Shown here piece by piece: positions 7,662 to 16,532 of a stretch of DNA of 55,971 nucleotides. How positions within the stretch are numbered: position 1 is the first letter of the stretch; each line of letters opens with the position of its first letter. Made by a program: the position numbers and the translations under genes. The notes below the pieces were generated by a model, which ran no database searches, was not told where the DNA came from, and saw only the letters and a program-made list of their open reading frames with translations. The DNA comes from an uncultured Collinsella sp. Lineage in GTDB: Bacteria > Actinomycetota > Coriobacteriia > Coriobacteriales > Coriobacteriaceae. The stretch covers positions 1 to 55,971 of the forward strand of contig CABQWP010000007.1 of NCBI GenBank assembly GCA_902467875.1, written 5' to 3'.

Positions 7662-8006
7662 AAACCTGCCAAAAAGGGACAGGTTTATTTTGGCGGGTTT
7701 TATCTGGGTAAACAGCAAAAACAACCACGAAGGGGACACATGCACCTTCGTGGCGGTCTGTGCCGTGATGGGCGTCTGCGGCGGTTTGTCTCGATCTGTA
7801 ACAGTAACTCGGCAAAATTGGACTTAGATGTTACAGATTGAGACAAAGAGCTAGTGCCGTTCGGGAACGTCTTGATCTGTAACATCTGGAGCCGATATTG
7901 CCGTCTAGATGTACAGATCGAGACAAACCGCCGCGGTGGGCTGCGCCGCCTCGCCCAAGCCGCAGAAAAAGGTAGATTTCCGGGCATGTCCCAAAAATCT
8001 ACCTTT
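7662..8006. repeat. Cluster of hairpins in the 368-bp peptidase-ligase gap
   Basis: No gene is present. I see: 13-bp arms 7662-7674/7688-7700 (one G-U); 9-bp perfect arms 7725-7733/7745-7753; a perfect 20-bp inverted repeat 7781-7800/7912-7931; inside it a second copy of the right arm at 7829-7847 and of the left arm at 7871-7887, so the same stem sequence (TCTCGATCTGTAACA type) occurs four times and can pair in alternative ways; and perfect 12-bp arms 7968-7979/7995-8006. The last hairpin, 8 bp past the peptidase stop, could serve as its terminator. The whole resembles a nest of REP-like elements. Confidence 0.8.
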
Positions 8007-8013
8007 GTTGTGG

Positions 8014-11000
8014 TTAGCCCAGCAGGTCGATGACGTTGAAGCCGGCGTTGCTCTTGGCGATGACGTCTCGGCCGCCAAAGACGCAGGTGGGCGAGGTGGC
8101 CGCGATGCGCGTGACGTCGGCGCCGAGCGAGCGCAGCTCACCGGGCGTGGCGGCGAGCATCTGGGCGCGGCGCTCCTCGCGTGCATGCGGATCGAGTCCG
8201 GCCAGGTAGGTCGTGTTGCGGCGCTTGGTGAGCGCGTACGGCTTCACCGGCGCGTCCATGCCGCTCACGCAGCTCACGATAAAGCCCTCAAAGGCGGCCT
8301 CGTCGGGCTCAAAGCTGCCGAGCCATTCGCCTGCGCGCGCCACGCGCTCAATCGAGGGGTCGATTGCCGGGTCGCGGTAGGTGTAGAACGCCGCCTGACG
8401 CTCGCCGGCCGCGCGGAATCCGCAGCCGTACGCACCACCCTTCACGCGGATCTCGTTCCACAGGTAGTCGTAGGAGAGCGCGTTGGCGGCAACCGCCCAG
8501 GCGCCCGTCACGTCAATGCCCAGGCGACGCGGATCGCACGCACGCGCGGCAAAACAGATGTCGCTGGGGATGACAAAAGCCTCGTGGCGGTCGCACGGCG
8601 CCGGCACCACGAGCGCGTCGCGGCCGGCATCGGCGCCGTCGCCAGCGTCCAGCCCCAGGTCGCCCGCGGCATCCCAGTATGCGTTAAAGTCCTCATCGCT
8701 GCCGGTAAAGCTCGCCAGGCAGCCGTCGGCTACAAAGATGCGGCCTGCCAGCTCGGCAAGCTTGGCACGCAGGCCGTCCAGGCGCTCGTCAAAGCGGTCG
8801 AGCAGATTGCGCAGGAACAAGTAGAAGTCCACGCCCGAAAGCTGCTCGCGCACCACGGCCGAAGGCGAGCTGTAGCTCATCGCGCGACCGAGCGCCGCCG
8901 AGTGGCCGTTGTTGATAAAGCCCTGCTCAAGCCCAATGCGAATCTGCGTGAGCACGTCGCGCACGCGGTCGGCATCGGCATCGAGCAAAAGTGTGCTCGA
9001 CCACACCTCGCGCGGCAGGCTCGCCAGCGCATCGATCTTCTCGGACAGGGCTCCGGCGCTCACCAGCAGATAGGGGCGCACGCCGTCCACGTCGGGCTGG
9101 GTCATGACCTCGGTCGTAAAGCTCAAAAAGCCCAGCTTGCCGGCGAGCACGTTGTCGAGGTCCTCGGCCGAGTGCTCGCTCGTGGGCAGCTGTTTGAGCA
9201 GCCGGCAGAGCAGTGTCACATAGGGCAGGTCCTCAAACGCGACGCAGCTCAGGTCGAAATACTGCATGGCGTAGGCCAAACGGTTGGTGGGGATGCCGTG
9301 GCGCAGGCAGGGGATGGGCGCGGTCGTGTCCACGACCAGCGGCGGCTCGGGGCGTGCCTCGCCAATGTCGGACACGCGCAGGCGCGGCAGCGTGGCCTTG
9401 GCCTCGGGCGTGTCTTCCGCCTCCTGCGCGGCACGCAGCACGGCCGTGCGCTCGACCACGTCGGCCAGCTCGGCATCGGTCATGGCATCGCGCTTGGCTG
9501 CCAGCTCGGCGGCTTCGGCACCCTCCGAACCCCCCGCGGCGTCCACCGGCACCAGCTCGACCAGTGCCATGTGATCGTTCTGCAGCACCAGCTCGCGCAG
9601 CAGGTCCTCAAAATAGCTGCCGTCCAGCTCGCTACGCAGCTCCTCGTACACCGGGCCGTACTTGAGCGCCAGCGTCGCGGCGTCGTCATCGTAGAGCCAC
9701 GTGCTCAGCGCGTCGCACGCAATGGCCACGCCGTCGGCGATGCCATAGTCACGCTGGCGCAGGTCGTACTCGTTGCTGCTGATGATGGCTTCCAGACGCT
9801 CGCGCGGAACTCCGTGCTCGCACAGGTCGCGGCAGGCGTCCTGGAACACGCGACGCAGCTCGCGCGCCACACCGGGCTGTGCGTTTTGCAGCATGATGAG
9901 CTCGTAGGGCTGCAGGCTCTCGGCCGCGGTGTAGCTCACCACGTTGCCGCCCAGGCCGGCGGCCAGAATGGCCTTCTTAACCGGCGCTTCGTTGGAGCCC
10001 AGCAGCGCCTCGAACAGGATATCCGCCGCGATCGTGCGCTTGCGGTCGAGCGCGCTGCCCAGCACAAGGCCCAGGCCCACCAGGGCGTTCTCGGGTGTGG
10101 TGGCCATCTCGATGCGCTTGTACTCGCAGGTCACGGGCGCCTGCGCGTCCAACGGATTGGGCGCCAGCGTGGACGGGTCCTCGCCGGCGGCAACGGCAGC
10201 GTCCATGCGGCGGCTCGCGGCACTCGGCTGCGACAGATAGCGCTCGTCCAAAAAGGCCAGTGCGCGGTCCACGTCCAGGTCGCCGTAGAGCGTGATGTAG
10301 GAGTTGGAGGGATTGTAGTGTCGCGCGTGCGTGTCCAGGAACTGCTCGTAGGTGAGCGCGGGAATCGCGCGCGGGTCGCCGCCGCTCTCGTGCGCATAGG
10401 CGGTGTCGGGATAGAGCGCGGCGTTGACGGCATCGTCCAGCACGCTCATGGGGTCGGACAGCGCGCCCTTCATCTCGTTGAACACCACGCCGTTATAACG
10501 CAGCGTGCCCTCGTGCAGGCTCGCGGCGCTGCTGTCGCCGTCGCCCTCCGGCAGGTCCAGTTCGTAGTGCCAGCCCTCCTGCTCAAAAATGGTGGGCTTG
10601 GTATAGATGGCCGGGTTGAACACCGCGTCCAGGTACACGTCCATCAGGTTGTACAGATCCTGCTCGTTGGTGGTGGCAACGGGGTAGATGGTCTTGTCGG
10701 GGTAGGTCATGGCGTTGAGGAACGTCTGCATGGAGCTCTTGATCAGGTCGACAAACGGCTCCTTGACGGGAAACTTGGCCGATCCGCACAGCACCGAGTG
10801 CTCAAGAATATGGAACACGCCGGTGGAATCGGCCGGCGGCGTCTTAAAGCCAATGGCAAAGGCCTTGTTCTCGTCGTCGCACGCCAGGTACAGCAGGCGA
10901 GCGCCCGAGGCAGTGTGTCGCAGCACGTAAGCGTCCGAGTCGAGCTCGGGCACGGTCTCGCGGCGCTCGACGGCAAAGCCGTGGCAGGTAGTGCCGGGCA

Positions 11001-11049
11001 CCAGCAGTGCAGCGGCTGCGGCGCGCGGGTCGGTTGAGGTGGTGGGCAT
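8014..11049 (-). CDS. M16C zinc metallopeptidase (PreP/Cym1-like)
   Basis: A 1011-aa insulinase-superfamily peptidase of the presequence-protease branch, which degrades short unstructured peptides inside a closed two-half chamber. The inverted zinc motif HILEH (His80, Glu83, His84) is intact, followed by the PFVDLIKSSMQTFLNAMTYP block typical of M16C. The C-terminal half has the substrate-binding repeat with KGGAYGCGF. No signal peptide is seen, so it should be cytoplasmic. I chose ATG 11049 (MPTTSTDPRA) because AAAGGAG lies just upstream; the frame is open further to 11256 but that part has no family match. Length matches the family (~970-1000 aa). Confidence 0.93.
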   Translation of the reverse strand: MPTTSTDPRAAAAALLVPGTTCHGFAVERRETVPELDSDAYVLRHTASGARLLYLACDDENKAFAIGFKTPPADSTGVFHILEHSVLCGSAKFPVKEPFVDLIKSSMQTFLNAMTYPDKTIYPVATTNEQDLYNLMDVYLDAVFNPAIYTKPTIFEQEGWHYELDLPEGDGDSSAASLHEGTLRYNGVVFNEMKGALSDPMSVLDDAVNAALYPDTAYAHESGGDPRAIPALTYEQFLDTHARHYNPSNSYITLYGDLDVDRALAFLDERYLSQPSAASRRMDAAVAAGEDPSTLAPNPLDAQAPVTCEYKRIEMATTPENALVGLGLVLGSALDRKRTIAADILFEALLGSNEAPVKKAILAAGLGGNVVSYTAAESLQPYELIMLQNAQPGVARELRRVFQDACRDLCEHGVPRERLEAIISSNEYDLRQRDYGIADGVAIACDALSTWLYDDDAATLALKYGPVYEELRSELDGSYFEDLLRELVLQNDHMALVELVPVDAAGGSEGAEAAELAAKRDAMTDAELADVVERTAVLRAAQEAEDTPEAKATLPRLRVSDIGEARPEPPLVVDTTAPIPCLRHGIPTNRLAYAMQYFDLSCVAFEDLPYVTLLCRLLKQLPTSEHSAEDLDNVLAGKLGFLSFTTEVMTQPDVDGVRPYLLVSAGALSEKIDALASLPREVWSSTLLLDADADRVRDVLTQIRIGLEQGFINNGHSAALGRAMSYSSPSAVVREQLSGVDFYLFLRNLLDRFDERLDGLRAKLAELAGRIFVADGCLASFTGSDEDFNAYWDAAGDLGLDAGDGADAGRDALVVPAPCDRHEAFVIPSDICFAARACDPRRLGIDVTGAWAVAANALSYDYLWNEIRVKGGAYGCGFRAAGERQAAFYTYRDPAIDPSIERVARAGEWLGSFEPDEAAFEGFIVSCVSGMDAPVKPYALTKRRNTTYLAGLDPHAREERRAQMLAATPGELRSLGADVTRIAATSPTCVFGGRDVIAKSNAGFNVIDLLG

Positions 11050-11186
11050 ATGCAGTCTCCTTTGACGCCCCAGCGGGGGCGAATCGAGTCGAATCCACGA
11101 GAGTATACCCATATGGGGCCGCGGCTCTGCGGCGAACTGGAGACGATGCCAGCGGATTGGGTAAAGGCCCCGCGTGCCCGCCGCGC

Positions 11187-11309
11187 GAGCGTGGAAACTT
11201 GGACGCCTATCGAATGAGAGTGGATTTTCGGACGGAATCAGCCTCAAAACGCCCAAATACCGTCCAAATATCCACCCTCATTTCCCGACCGTCCAAAATC
11301 CACGCTCAT
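11187..11309. repeat. Cluster of four related half-palindromes
   Basis: Two forward copies (11187-11205, 11215-11235) of GAGnGTGGA-TTT-GGACGG and two inverted copies (11260-11280, 11289-11309) make nested hairpins between the divergent peptidase and AlbA_2 gene. The motif GTCCAAAA-TCCACGCTC is shared with 792-809. Bases 11050-11186 hold nothing that I can name apart from the peptidase Shine-Dalgarno and presumed promoter. Confidence 0.75.
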
Positions 11310-11322
11310 CCGCCGCCCGCAC

Positions 11323-11402
11323 ATCTCTCATATCTCATTCGTCTCTAATATGAGAGATAACAGAAAGATGAGAGATAATTACAAGAGATAACTGAGAGAC
11401 GA
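11323..11402. promoter_or_regulatory. Cluster of TGAGAGATAA boxes upstream of the AlbA_2 gene
   Basis: TGAGAGATAA occurs exactly at 11351-11360 and 11369-11378, with variants at 11382-11391 and 11393-11402 and an inverted form (TCTCTCATATCTCA) at about 11324-11337. Such clustering just upstream of a gene with a winged-helix C-terminus suggests operators, probably autoregulatory. This is inference. Confidence 0.5.
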
Positions 11403-11453
11403 AGGAAATTTATTCGCGGCATTCTCCGCAGAACCGAGCGAAAGGACGTGCAG

Positions 11454-12920
11454 ATGAACGAAAACGAACTGACCGGTCTGCTCGAGTCTTTAAGGCGCAT
11501 GGGCTCGGACGATTTTAACGTCGAGGTCAAGGAGAGCGCCACGACGCTTTCCCGCGACGTATGGGAAACGGTCAGCGCTTTCGCAAACACCGCCGGCGGC
11601 ATCATCGTACTCGGAGTGAGCGAGCGCGCGGGTTTTGTCCCAGTTGCAAACTTTGAGACCGAGAAAGTGCTCAACCAATTCGTGGCGGGCATGGGCGATG
11701 CGGGCGGTCGCGGAAAGCTGGCCAATCCGCCCAAATACGCGATCGAGCGAGTGGAGCTTCAGGGCGTCATCGTTCTCGTCATTACGATTGAGGAGCTCGA
11801 CCCGTCGAGCAAGCCTTGCTATGTCATAGAGCGGGGCGCTCAAGGTGGCAGCTACAAACGCATCGATGACAAAGATGTCCCGCTTTCGTCGACCGAGGTT
11901 TTGGCACTGCCGTCATATGAGCGGACGAGTCCTAGCGATCGCGATGCGGTGCCCGGCACGAGTGTGGGCGATCTCGACGAGTCGCTGGTCGACCGCACGA
12001 TAGAGCGTGCCTATTCGTTGACGCCTCGAGCGATGCGCGGTGCGGCGGACAAGAAGACAAAGATGGAGCGTCTGAATTTCCTCGACTTCCAGGGCAATGT
12101 TACCAAGGCCGGCCTCCTTGCCGCGGGCGTTTACCCTCAGCAGTTTTATCCCAAGCTCTTTATCGACATGGCTGTCTATGCGGGGACCCGGAAAGGCACG
12201 GCGGGGTCGCTGAGGTTCATGGACCGCACAATCTGTGAGGGAACGTTGGGCGAGATGATCTCGGATGCTGTCGCGGCCGTCGCCAAGAATTTGCGGCGAA
12301 CCTCGACCGTCCAAGGTGTCTCGCGTGTCGACTCGCTGGAGATTCCCGAGGAGGTTCTGCGCGAGGCAATCGCCAACGCCGTAATCCATCGAGAATACGG
12401 GGATCGGTTCTGTGGACAATCGATTGCCGTCGACGTCTTTGACAATCGTGTCGAGGTGACGAATCCTGGCGGCCTTTACGGGGGAAAGACTCGCGAGAAC
12501 TTGTTTGACGGCAGCTCCCGATGCCGTAACGCGACGCTCGTGAAACTCATGTCGATTGTCCCGCTGCCGGATGGCGCAGGTTCGCCGGCTGAGGGCAATG
12601 GCTCGGGCATCCCGATGATGATCGATGCCATGCGCGCGCATGGTCTGGCCGAGCCCCTGTTCTGCCCGGGGCTCGATCGGTTCAAGGTCGTACTTTACCG
12701 TTCAAAGATCGAGCCGGTCGATCATGGCGGGGGCTTAATTGTGACGGCACTCAAACACTACGGCGAGCTGGGGACGCGTGAGCTGGCAGAACGCACGGGG
12801 CTTACAATTTCCCAGGTTAGGTCGCGCGTCAACGCGCTCATTGCTCAAGGCGAGCTTGAGCCCACGGCGCCGTCGACAAGCCGCAACCGCAAATATCGAC
12901 TGTCAGAGCGCGTGGAATAA
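11454..12920 (+). CDS. AlbA_2 / ATP-binding transcriptional regulator-like protein
   Basis: A 488-aa cytoplasmic protein of the COG2865 type. Residues about 15-140 are a Schlafen-type AlbA_2 domain (EVKESATTL, SAFANTAGGIIVLGV). Residues about 285-400 resemble a GHKL ATPase module (REAIANAVIHREY, TNPGGLYGG, GSGIPMM). The last ~65 residues form a winged helix (LGTRELAERTGLTISQVRSRV). Family members are implicated in stress or mobile-element regulation but lack a settled biochemical role. Start ATG 11454 follows AAAGGA; a GTG six bases upstream is in frame. A repeat-rich promoter precedes it. Confidence 0.85.
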   Translation: MNENELTGLLESLRRMGSDDFNVEVKESATTLSRDVWETVSAFANTAGGIIVLGVSERAGFVPVANFETEKVLNQFVAGMGDAGGRGKLANPPKYAIERVELQGVIVLVITIEELDPSSKPCYVIERGAQGGSYKRIDDKDVPLSSTEVLALPSYERTSPSDRDAVPGTSVGDLDESLVDRTIERAYSLTPRAMRGAADKKTKMERLNFLDFQGNVTKAGLLAAGVYPQQFYPKLFIDMAVYAGTRKGTAGSLRFMDRTICEGTLGEMISDAVAAVAKNLRRTSTVQGVSRVDSLEIPEEVLREAIANAVIHREYGDRFCGQSIAVDVFDNRVEVTNPGGLYGGKTRENLFDGSSRCRNATLVKLMSIVPLPDGAGSPAEGNGSGIPMMIDAMRAHGLAEPLFCPGLDRFKVVLYRSKIEPVDHGGGLIVTALKHYGELGTRELAERTGLTISQVRSRVNALIAQGELEPTAPSTSRNRKYRLSERVE

Positions 12921-13020
12921 ATGCGTTAGTGGACGAGGCGACTCAATAATCGACCCTCGATTGGCGCCCACTAAGGTAAAGCGGTTGTTGCCCAGTCGAC
13001 GGTGATGCTAAAGACTCGGC

Positions 13021-13512
13021 TTACGCCGGCATGGCCCCGAACCCGTCCATCAAGAACAGCCTAAGAACCAGCTTGATGACATATCCCGGTTTGACTTCAG
13101 CCGTGCCAAAGACGCTGCGTTCGGCGAGCTCGCTGCAGTATGCGTAGATATCGCGGATAAGGTCCGCGCCCGAAAGCGTAAACATGTAGCCTGCGTCCGA
13201 AAGCGCATTGGGCGCGGCGGGCAATTTGGTCATGCGACAAAAGGTCAACAGGTCGGGCGCCATAGCGTCCTGGTAGCCAAGATGGCTGCCGTCTTCTTGT
13301 GCGACGAGTTCCAGCTGGCGTACTCGATTCAGCGCCGCCGCTAACACAAAGCTCGGCGTAGGCGCATTGACGTCCTGGGTGGTCGCCACAAGCCTGCCCG
13401 CCGCCTGCGTGATAAGCCAGGCGACCTCGCGCTGGCAGCGCACGGCCTTGCGCGTAACCGGCTTGATGGACGAAGAAGAAACGCTCCCCTTAGGTGGATT
13501 CGAAGCAGCCAT
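13021..13512 (-). CDS. Hypothetical protein, 163 aa
   Basis: I do not recognise this family. The product is mostly predicted helical, with a Ser-rich N-terminus (GSVSSSSIKP), no signal peptide, no membrane segment and no obvious catalytic motif. Codon use matches the neighbours, and a Shine-Dalgarno (GGGAGGG) precedes the ATG at 13512, which supports a real gene. It is convergent with the AlbA_2 gene and divergent from the HNH gene. A -10-like TATACT lies on the minus strand near 13570. Confidence 0.6.
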   Translation of the reverse strand: MAASNPPKGSVSSSSIKPVTRKAVRCQREVAWLITQAAGRLVATTQDVNAPTPSFVLAAALNRVRQLELVAQEDGSHLGYQDAMAPDLLTFCRMTKLPAAPNALSDAGYMFTLSGADLIRDIYAYCSELAERSVFGTAEVKPGYVIKLVLRLFLMDGFGAMPA

Positions 13513-13727
13513 AAGGCCCTCCCATGAACGACCCGGTCCAACAAGCCCGGATGAAACACGTGCTACATCAGTATACAGGGAAGTGGGGTAGCGGGGTACA
13601 AGCGCGCCAGCGGCAAACCGAGAGCATCAACGATGTGCCGATCGCGGAATGAGATCTCGTAATAATTGACTCTCGGCCATATTATTGAGGGGCATAACTC
13701 GCGTTCGTATGGTTGTAGGTGCTGGCG

Positions 13728-14810
13728 ATGAACGACATTGACCTTGCTGTTCCGTTGATGGATGGACCAAGCTATGACCGCGCCTGCAGTCTCGTGCCTT
13801 CCGAATACGTTGAGGCATGGGAGTGGTTTCTGGGTGAGGAACAGCGCGGCGGCGTTTGGACCAGCCTTCCGCACCACACCAAGGAAGATAGCCCTCAGTA
13901 TCAGTATCGTTTGAGAATTGGCTCGGACTTCTTTCCCGTAACGCGGGATTCAGGGATCTTCTGGCCGGGCCAGGATCGGGTGAAGCAAGATCCCAATAAG
14001 ATCTTTGCGCTTTCGGTCCATAACTCTAAAAAGAGCTTCTACACCGATGTACCTCCGCTCTATTTGGACGATGGTACGTGGGTCATTAAGTATTCGGTCC
14101 AAGCGCCAGGCGCCGTTGGTTCTCGAGACCAGAATTACAACAGTAAAATGCTCAACTGCATGGAATGTGGCGTTCCAGTCGGAGTCATATTTGCAACCGA
14201 GGTGGGCTACAAGGTGCTCGGCCTTGCGTTTGTTGAACGGTTCGAGCCCGAAAACGGATGGTTTGTTCTGCACGGTCCTGTTCATAAAGGCGGACCGGAC
14301 CCCCGTTTTGCGCCCGACATGAGCTATCTGAAGCACATGCCCGTCGATATTGAGTTTGCCGGACAGGGTACGACCGACGACGAAAAGGTCCGCTATGCGT
14401 TAAGGCGCGAGCGATTGGGGCAGCAATGGTTCCGCAAGCAGCTCGTTGCCGCCTATGATGGCCGTTGCGCGGTGTCGGACTGCGGCGTCAGCGAAGCTCT
14501 GGAGGCTGCACATATCGAGAATTACTCGGGACCCAAATCGCAGGTTGCCAGCAACGGCATTCTGCTTCGGCGCGACTTACATGCTTTATTCGATGCTCAT
14601 CTGATTTCGTTTGAGCCTGTTTGCGGCGAATATCGGCTGTGCGGATCGTACCTGCTGGATAAGACCGGCTACGCTTCCTTTGCGGGTGCGACGCTAAGGC
14701 AGCCGAATGAGCGTCAGTGGCGACCCAATACGGTGTTTCTTGAGGCCCATCGCATTGAGTTCGATCGCTCGGAAAAGAAGCGTGAAAAGGCGGGGCTTCT
14801 GCCGTATTAG
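13728..14810 (+). CDS. HNH endonuclease-domain protein
   Basis: A 360-aa protein with an unrecognised N-terminal ~220 residues and a C-terminal HNH_2-type nuclease domain: CAVSDCGVSEALEAAHIENY, then NGILLRRDLHALFDAHL. The ALEAAHI His, the Asn and the LHALFD His are all present, so catalysis is plausible. Such architectures occur in restriction systems and stand-alone defence nucleases, with the N-terminal part acting as a sensor. No methyltransferase or specificity partner is adjacent. The ATG at 13728 follows TAGGTG; a GTG at 13719 is in frame. AT-richer and with less biased codon use than its neighbours, suggesting acquisition by transfer. Confidence 0.8.
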   Translation: MNDIDLAVPLMDGPSYDRACSLVPSEYVEAWEWFLGEEQRGGVWTSLPHHTKEDSPQYQYRLRIGSDFFPVTRDSGIFWPGQDRVKQDPNKIFALSVHNSKKSFYTDVPPLYLDDGTWVIKYSVQAPGAVGSRDQNYNSKMLNCMECGVPVGVIFATEVGYKVLGLAFVERFEPENGWFVLHGPVHKGGPDPRFAPDMSYLKHMPVDIEFAGQGTTDDEKVRYALRRERLGQQWFRKQLVAAYDGRCAVSDCGVSEALEAAHIENYSGPKSQVASNGILLRRDLHALFDAHLISFEPVCGEYRLCGSYLLDKTGYASFAGATLRQPNERQWRPNTVFLEAHRIEFDRSEKKREKAGLLPY

Positions 14811-14932
14811 CGTATTTGGCTTTGGCATTCTTTGACGATCGTGTTGTTTGATCGGATCGCGTGGCGATGCAATCTCGCGCATGCCCGCCGGTGCATGCTC
14901 TTCCTGTTTTGTATAGCGAGAGGGGAGCGTGT

Positions 14933-15217
14933 ATGAGCTGGCGAGGCGATATTGTGATGGGGAAGTACGGAAAACTGCCGTGTGCCCTTATAGACAACAA
15001 TATGTTTCCGAGCGTAGAGGTTGATTGCGGGTCGTTTGTCGTCACCTGCCCTTGCTGCGGCTCGCAAATACCGTGTCTCGACATTCGGTTCATCGATGCG
15101 CGCGACAGGTTCAGCGACGAAGTGAGAAAACAGACAGGCGTTCATATGCCGGTGTATCCGGAGAAATGCCCCGTTTGTGGCCTCGATATCGTGTACGACG
15201 CCGGCGACGAGGGATAG
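14933..15217 (+). CDS. Small zinc-ribbon protein, 94 aa
   Basis: The short product has two Cys pairs, CPCCG (Cys39/Cys42) and CPVCG (Cys79/Cys82), spaced as in a zinc ribbon with a ~36-residue insert. No further domain is recognised. Start ATG 14933 follows GAGGGGAG; an in-frame ATG at 14861 has no ribosome site. It follows the HNH gene by 122 bp and may be part of the same accessory segment. Function unknown. Confidence 0.65.
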   Translation: MSWRGDIVMGKYGKLPCALIDNNMFPSVEVDCGSFVVTCPCCGSQIPCLDIRFIDARDRFSDEVRKQTGVHMPVYPEKCPVCGLDIVYDAGDEG

Positions 15218-15255
15218 GTGATGCGGAGGAGCTGACTGTGAAGGCCTCTCCGTCC

Positions 15256-15942
15256 CTACAAATAAATCCCCTCACCGAGCTGCTTGTGGAACTCGGCGTG
15301 ATGGTCGCGTGCCCAGGTAAAGAGCGCCTGGTCAAAGTCGGTACGCGTGGCCGGGACGCCAAAGACGCCGGCAACTTCGACGCGTATAAACTCCAGTGCC
15401 GGCAGCTTGTTGATGGCAGTGAGGGCAAACGGGGACGAGGGCTCCTCGAACAGATAGCGGCTGCCTTGCAGCGCGTCGCAACTGGTGCACGTGTTGCCGA
15501 GCGACGGGGCTTTGGAGGCTCGCGCGCCTACGGGCTTGTAGCCGCAGCGCTTATGAAGGTAGTCGCGGATCTCGCCCGGCACGCAGCCAAGAGCGGGCAC
15601 GATGGCGAGTGCGTTGGCGTTGGCCGTGTCGATGGCAATGTGCCCGGCTTCGTTGGGCGCGTGCGCGATGGCGATGCTCTCGTCGTTATCGGCTCGATAG
15701 GGAATGCCGAAGGCCGCGACCGAGGTCTCTTTGTGACACTTCCAGCACTCGCGCTTGCCCAGTACTAGATATATATACGGCGCAGAGGGGTCGGATCGGT
15801 CAATACCGGGCAGCCACTCGGCAAAGGGCTCGGGGTTGACGCCGCTGGGTACATACCAGATTTTCTTGGTCCGGTCCCATTTGGCGCCCAACGCCTTGGC
15901 TTCTTCTTTGTGCGAAAAGGGAACATCGAGCTCGGTGCGCAT
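15256..15942 (-). CDS. DUF5710-domain protein with four-Cys zinc motif
   Basis: A 228-aa protein. The N-terminal ~45 residues (VPFSHKEEAKALGAKWDRTK then KIWYVP) match the DUF5710 module often found attached to DNA-processing enzymes of mobile elements. The rest has Cys66/Cys69 and Cys152/Cys155, a likely zinc site, and no recognised catalytic motif. Start ATG 15942 follows AAGGAG. It is convergent with the zinc-ribbon gene, only 38 bp apart. Function unknown; a nucleic-acid link is inferred from the N-terminal module only. Confidence 0.75.
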   Translation of the reverse strand: MRTELDVPFSHKEEAKALGAKWDRTKKIWYVPSGVNPEPFAEWLPGIDRSDPSAPYIYLVLGKRECWKCHKETSVAAFGIPYRADNDESIAIAHAPNEAGHIAIDTANANALAIVPALGCVPGEIRDYLHKRCGYKPVGARASKAPSLGNTCTSCDALQGSRYLFEEPSSPFALTAINKLPALEFIRVEVAGVFGVPATRTDFDQALFTWARDHHAEFHKQLGEGIYL

Positions 15943-16123
15943 GGTGGCTCCTTGGTGCTGCAGGTGTAAGTGGCTCAAGGATACCGCAGGGCGCAGACAT
16001 CGTGGCGTTTTGCCGAGAAGCTGTGGTGCGGACTGATTGGTTATACCGATGGATAGATCGGCAAGTAGATGGTCGGCTTTTGGCCAGTTGGGCGGTTGGA
16101 GCTGCCAGCGGATTTGGCGACAT

Positions 16124-16161
16124 AAAACAAAACAGCCCAGAGGGCATAGCCTCTGAGCTGC
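16124..16161 (-). terminator. Terminator of tRNA-Val
   Basis: On the minus strand CAGCTCAGAGG (16161-16151) pairs with CCCTCTGGGCTG (16144-16133) and is followed by TTTTGTTTT. It lies 7 bases past the tRNA. Confidence 0.85.
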
Positions 16162-16168
16162 GAACATT

Positions 16169-16243
16169 TGGTGGGCGTTAGAAGATTTGAACTTCTGACC
16201 TCTTCCGTGTCAGGGAAGCGCTCTCCCCCTGAGCTAAACGCCC
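16169..16243 (-). tRNA. tRNA-Val (GAC)
   Basis: Full cloverleaf: acceptor GGGCGTT/AACGCCC, D arm GCTC/GAGC, anticodon stem CTTCC/GGAAG with loop CTGACAC (anticodon GAC), T arm AGAAG/CTTCT with loop TTCAAAT, discriminator A and an encoded CCA. Confidence 0.97.
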
Positions 16244-16272
16244 GATCAAGGGTGCGCAAGCGCGCAAGGGAT

Positions 16273-16301
16273 AATATAACGGAGCCTGAACTCGGTGGCA
16301 A
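16273..16301 (-). promoter_or_regulatory. Promoter of tRNA-Val
   Basis: On the minus strand TTGCCA (16301-16296), 17 bp, TATATT (16278-16273), about 30 bp upstream of the tRNA. The rest of the gap to 16532 is AT-richer (TTTTTAAAAA near 16308) and holds no gene that I can support; the EamA Shine-Dalgarno (GGGGGAG) is at its right end. Confidence 0.75.
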
Positions 16302-16532
16302 GAACATTTTTAAAAATCGCTTACATTGTGGAATTCGGGGGCTTCGTCATATCCATTTTAAAAGAGCCTGCTGCCGCGATTTGGCTGTCGCATAATGCAA
16401 GGCCATTGCGGTATCGAGCTATGGAAAGACACCTGCGGAATTGTCCTACCGATAAGCGGACAAGCCTCCAGCTGGTGACTTCGCCGTGGTAAGGTAAGCC
16501 GAATTGTTTCCAGGCTGTTTCGGGGGAGTGGA

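Noticed and set aside
7909..11037. A 1042-codon open frame on the plus strand opposite the M16 peptidase
   Set aside because: It is the mirror of a high-GC gene; its translation is low-complexity Arg/Ala/Val/Gly sequence without motifs, while the minus strand shows HILEH and full M16C architecture.
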